Positions 5,171-7,043 of a DNA stretch of 7,043 bases are shown one piece after another. How positions within the stretch are numbered: position 1 is the first letter of the stretch; the number at the start of each line of letters is the position of its first letter. The notes below the pieces were generated by a model, which was given only the letters and a program-made list of their open reading frames with translations, ran no database searches and was not told the DNA's origin. Both the position numbers and the translations under genes were made by a program. Source of the stretch: Alphaproteobacteria bacterium (GTDB lineage Bacteria; Pseudomonadota; Alphaproteobacteria; SP197); assembly GCA_022822575.1 (NCBI GenBank), contig JAJEBJ010000390.1, positions 1 through 7,043 on the forward strand. The letters are read 5' to 3'.

Positions 5171-6501
5171 GCCGGCAGCCCGTTCGCTTCCAGATCCTTC
5201 AGGGCGGCGATGACATGCGCATCCCGCTCGTCGGGCGCCAGCGTTTCGGCAGCGAACTGGAGTTCCATCACTGCCACGCCGACACGGCGCAGGAACGCCT
5301 GGTCGTCGCCGTTGGCTGGGAGGCGGAGAACCGTGTCACCGCCGTAGGTGGGCACCATCGAAGGCCACATGGAGGTGACATGGTCCGGCTCGTCGCCCTT
5401 CTGGAGGGCGGCAATGATCTTGCGCATGCGGCGACGACAGAGGGTGATGCCGCGGTCGCTCGGAACAAGGTTTTCACGGTCGTGTTCGGTAATCGCACCC
5501 ATGCCCTCGGTGGCCTCCGCATCCGCCGGAAAGCGCTGGCGTTCCTCGTACGGCCTGTCAAACAACTCTCCCTGTTCGATGAGTTCAGGCCCGCCGGGCA
5601 CATTGTAGCTCTCCGGGTCGCCGCGCTCGCCGAAGATTGCCCAGGCAAGGCAGGTGGTTTCGTGGTCATCCACCGGCACCACCCAGCGCGCGAAGGCGGT
5701 GCGGCCGAAATAGCGCCGGCGCGTGCCGTCGGCCGCAAACGCCGCCCCGGCCTGGGTGAAGTTCGGCAGCACGACTTCATTGACGCGGACCCAGACATTG
5801 TCATCGACCCGCCTCGTCGCCGTCCCGAGAAAGCCTGAAGGCCTCTCGTAGAACTTCATCTCGCCAATCTCGCCGAAACCCCGGCTGAACTGCTCGCGGC
5901 TCATGCGGGAATGAAGGAAGGCGGTGTGGAGCGGGTCGAGAATGGCGTCGAGAACCTGCAGCCAGTTGCAGCGGAAGGGAGCCCGGTAGGGCACCATGAC
6001 GTGTCCCGGCATCTCCAGGGTGTCGTAGACGGGAAAGTCCGGCCTGTGTTCGGGAGGGCCGAGATAGGCGAATACCAGCCCCTTGTACTCCCGCACCGGA
6101 TAGGCGCCGAGCCGGGTCGAGGACCGGACCCGTTCTTCCACGCCTTCCGGCTGGCCGGGCACCTCCAGGACGGTCCCGTCGACATCGAACAGCCAGCCGT
6201 GGTAGCAGCACCGGATACCGCGATCCTCGCAGACGCCGAACTCCAGGGAGGCACGGCGGTGCGGGCAGTTCCTGTGGACGAGCCCGTAACGCCCGCTCCG
6301 GTCGCGAAAGAGCACCAGGTCCTCACCGAGAATTCGAAGGCGTCCGGGCATGCGCCCGACCTCCTCGGCCATGGCCACGGGGTGCCAGTAGCGGCGCAGG
6401 TATTCACCGGCCGGCGTTCCCGGACCGACGCGGACCAGCAGCTCGTCATGGCCTCCCGGTCCGGAGCGCCGGTATCCATCAAAGGGCACTGAAGTCTTCA
6501 T
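5167..6501 (-). CDS. Rieske non-haem iron oxygenase, alpha (oxygenase) subunit
   Basis: The 444-residue protein has an N-terminal Rieske [2Fe-2S] domain (about 38-150) and a C-terminal catalytic domain. Cluster ligands are C79/H81 (NCPH) and C98/H101 (CCYHGW), spaced CxHx16Cx2H. The mononuclear iron site is D189-P-L-H192 and H197, with the same spacing as D205/H208/H213 of naphthalene dioxygenase; I could not place the third ligand with certainty. N-terminal LLVRVGPGTPAGEYLRRYWHPV is typical of the phthalate 4,5-dioxygenase/LigX-like group, which hydroxylates or O/N-demethylates aromatic or other substrates using electrons from a separate reductase. No reductase, ferredoxin or small subunit is in the window. 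The ATG at 6499-6501 gives the usual family N-terminus, but no Shine-Dalgarno sequence precedes it. It is the first gene of the operon with the hydroxyacid dehydrogenase (4-bp overlap) and the carboxylate-amine ligase. Confidence 0.93.
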   Translation of the reverse strand: MKTSVPFDGYRRSGPGGHDELLVRVGPGTPAGEYLRRYWHPVAMAEEVGRMPGRLRILGEDLVLFRDRSGRYGLVHRNCPHRRASLEFGVCEDRGIRCCYHGWLFDVDGTVLEVPGQPEGVEERVRSSTRLGAYPVREYKGLVFAYLGPPEHRPDFPVYDTLEMPGHVMVPYRAPFRCNWLQVLDAILDPLHTAFLHSRMSREQFSRGFGEIGEMKFYERPSGFLGTATRRVDDNVWVRVNEVVLPNFTQAGAAFAADGTRRRYFGRTAFARWVVPVDDHETTCLAWAIFGERGDPESYNVPGGPELIEQGELFDRPYEERQRFPADAEATEGMGAITEHDRENLVPSDRGITLCRRRMRKIIAALQKGDEPDHVTSMWPSMVPTYGGDTVLRLPANGDDQAFLRRVGVAVMELQFAAETLAPDERDAHVIAALKDLEANGLPA

Positions 6502-6534
6502 GAAGAGAGCGACATTGACGTGTTCCGGTCACCG

Positions 6535-6563
6535 ATGATTCACCACGCCATCGTCGAATACAA
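6535..6563 (-). promoter_or_regulatory. Candidate promoter of the Rieske operon
   Basis: On the minus strand TTGTAT (6558-6563) is followed after exactly 17 bases by AATCAT (6535-6540), which matches the -10 consensus at 4 of 6 positions while the -35 matches at 3 of 6. It would give a leader of roughly 30 nt. The match is weak and rests mainly on spacing and position in the divergent 116-bp gap between the oxygenase gene and tRNA-Glu. Confidence 0.25.
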
Positions 6564-6577
6564 CCTTCCCTGCAGCG

Positions 6578-6606
6578 TTGACAGGGTGCCGGTCCCGATC
6601 TAGTTT
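6578..6606 (+). promoter_or_regulatory. Promoter of tRNA-Glu
   Basis: A perfect -35 TTGACA (6578-6583) is followed after 17 bases by TAGTTT (6601-6606), a fair -10 element. The expected transcription start near 6613 leaves a 5-nt leader before the mature tRNA at 6618, the usual arrangement for a stand-alone tRNA gene. Confidence 0.7.
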
Positions 6607-6617
6607 GTGGCCACAGG

Positions 6618-6693
6618 GTCCCCATCGTCTAGCGGCCTAGGACATCGGCCTCTCACGCCGAAAACAGGGGTTCGAGTCCCCTTGGGGACGCCA
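6618..6693 (+). tRNA. trnE: tRNA-Glu (anticodon CUC)
   Basis: A 76-nt cloverleaf. GTCCCCA pairs with TGGGGAC, then G and an encoded CCA (6691-6693). The D arm holds the Glu-typical TCGTCTAGCGGCCTAGGACA, the anticodon loop is CTCTCAC with anticodon CTC, and the T arm contains GGGGTTCGAGTCCCC. It reads GAG only, so a second tRNA-Glu (UUC) must lie elsewhere. It is divergent from the Rieske operon and has its own promoter. Confidence 0.97.
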
Positions 6694-6710
6694 TATAACT
6701 GATTGTTATA
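6694..6710 (+). repeat. AT-rich inverted repeat directly after tRNA-Glu
   Basis: TATAAC (6694-6699) and GTTATA (6705-6710) pair around a 5-nt loop immediately after the tRNA CCA end. The stem is AT-rich and no T-run follows (the next bases are GCGCGTTTCC), so it is a weak terminator at best and may instead be a 3'-trailer structure. Confidence 0.3.
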
Positions 6711-7043
6711 GCGCGTTTCCCACGATGCGGCGCCTTCGTGCCTGAACGCGTCAGCGATGCCGGTGCCCGCCCTTGCCCCATATCCGGTCTGTCCGCCATC
6801 AGGTTCCGGGCTCAGGCGTTGCATAGCCGGTTGGATCCGGAATTCCAAGGCATCGGCAGCATGCGTCCACACCACCTCCCGGTCGTCGCCGCCGGCCATG
6901 TGAACCGGCACGTCATCAACGAGTGCCCGATCCTCGATACCCCTCTTCGTGCACCGGTGGTCTCTTCCCGTTTGTGATGATGCGGCCGACCGCACTTTCA
7001 CGTCACAGGCGAGACTCGGACTTGCAAACCGCGGCAGCGCGAC
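6711..7043. other. Stretch without a supportable gene
   Basis: I see no recognisable protein, RNA gene or repeat in the last 333 bases. Two open frames exist in mirrored register: one on + (6738-6977, 79 codons) and one on - that starts with GTG at 7001 and runs through the tRNA-Glu gene to 6600. Neither has a ribosome binding site or a family motif that I recognise, and the minus frame continues through a structural RNA, which argues against it being real. The stretch could be a spacer, a decayed gene, or the flank of a gene beyond the window. Confidence 0.5.

Noticed and set aside
3680..5347. 555-codon open frame on the + strand
   Set aside because: It lies antisense to the carboxylate-amine ligase and the hydroxyacid dehydrogenase, both of which have clear family motifs. 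It crosses their boundary and shows no family features; long antisense frames are expected in GC-rich DNA.
6600..7001. 133-codon minus-strand frame through tRNA-Glu
   Set aside because: It starts with GTG, has no recognisable domain, and its C-terminal part is simply the reverse strand of the tRNA gene.
6977..7043. Possible start of a + strand gene at the tandem ATGs (6977, 6980) open to the window end
   Set aside because: Only about 22 codons are visible, there is no ribosome binding site and no recognisable sequence.

Overview
The window is GC-rich, tightly packed bacterial chromosome, most likely from an alphaproteobacterium. The best evidence is a 99-residue homologue of the complex I accessory subunit NDUFS4 (PF04800), a family typical of alphaproteobacteria and mitochondria. 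All three tRNA genes encode their CCA ends. No transposase, integrase, CRISPR array or phage gene is visible.

Layout. At the left edge the last 82 codons of a cystathionine beta-lyase (metC, + strand) run in and end at a perfect hairpin. From there to 6501 every gene is on the minus strand. Read in the direction of transcription (right to left) these are: a Rieske non-haem iron oxygenase (5167-6501); a D-2-hydroxyacid dehydrogenase overlapping it by 4 bp (4154-5170); a GCS2/YbdK-type carboxylate-amine ligase starting 9 nt later (3014-4144); tRNA-Pro(UGG); the NDUFS4-like complex I subunit; tRNA-Arg(UCU); an M24-fold enzyme closely resembling the DMSP lyase DddP (1151-2392); and a TauD/TfdA-type 2-oxoglutarate dioxygenase (265-1116) that ends facing metC. 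A divergent tRNA-Glu(CUC) with a good promoter (TTGACA-N17-TAGTTT) lies at 6618-6693. The last 350 bases hold no gene I can support.

How it may work together. Two small metabolic operons flank a housekeeping tRNA/complex I block. Operon A (Rieske oxygenase, 2-hydroxyacid dehydrogenase, carboxylate-amine ligase) looks like an oxidative catabolic or modification module with translational coupling between its first two genes. Operon B (DddP-like enzyme, TauD-like dioxygenase) starts just 39 nt beyond the 3' end of tRNA-Arg. The DddP-like protein keeps all six metal ligands and the Tyr/His/Asp active-site positions that I recall for characterised DddP. None of the usual acrylate-handling genes (acuI, acuK, prpE) is in view, so its substrate is uncertain. 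The most interesting points are this DddP-like/TauD-like pair, the unassigned Rieske-dehydrogenase-ligase operon, and the alternation of tRNAs and mRNAs on one strand.
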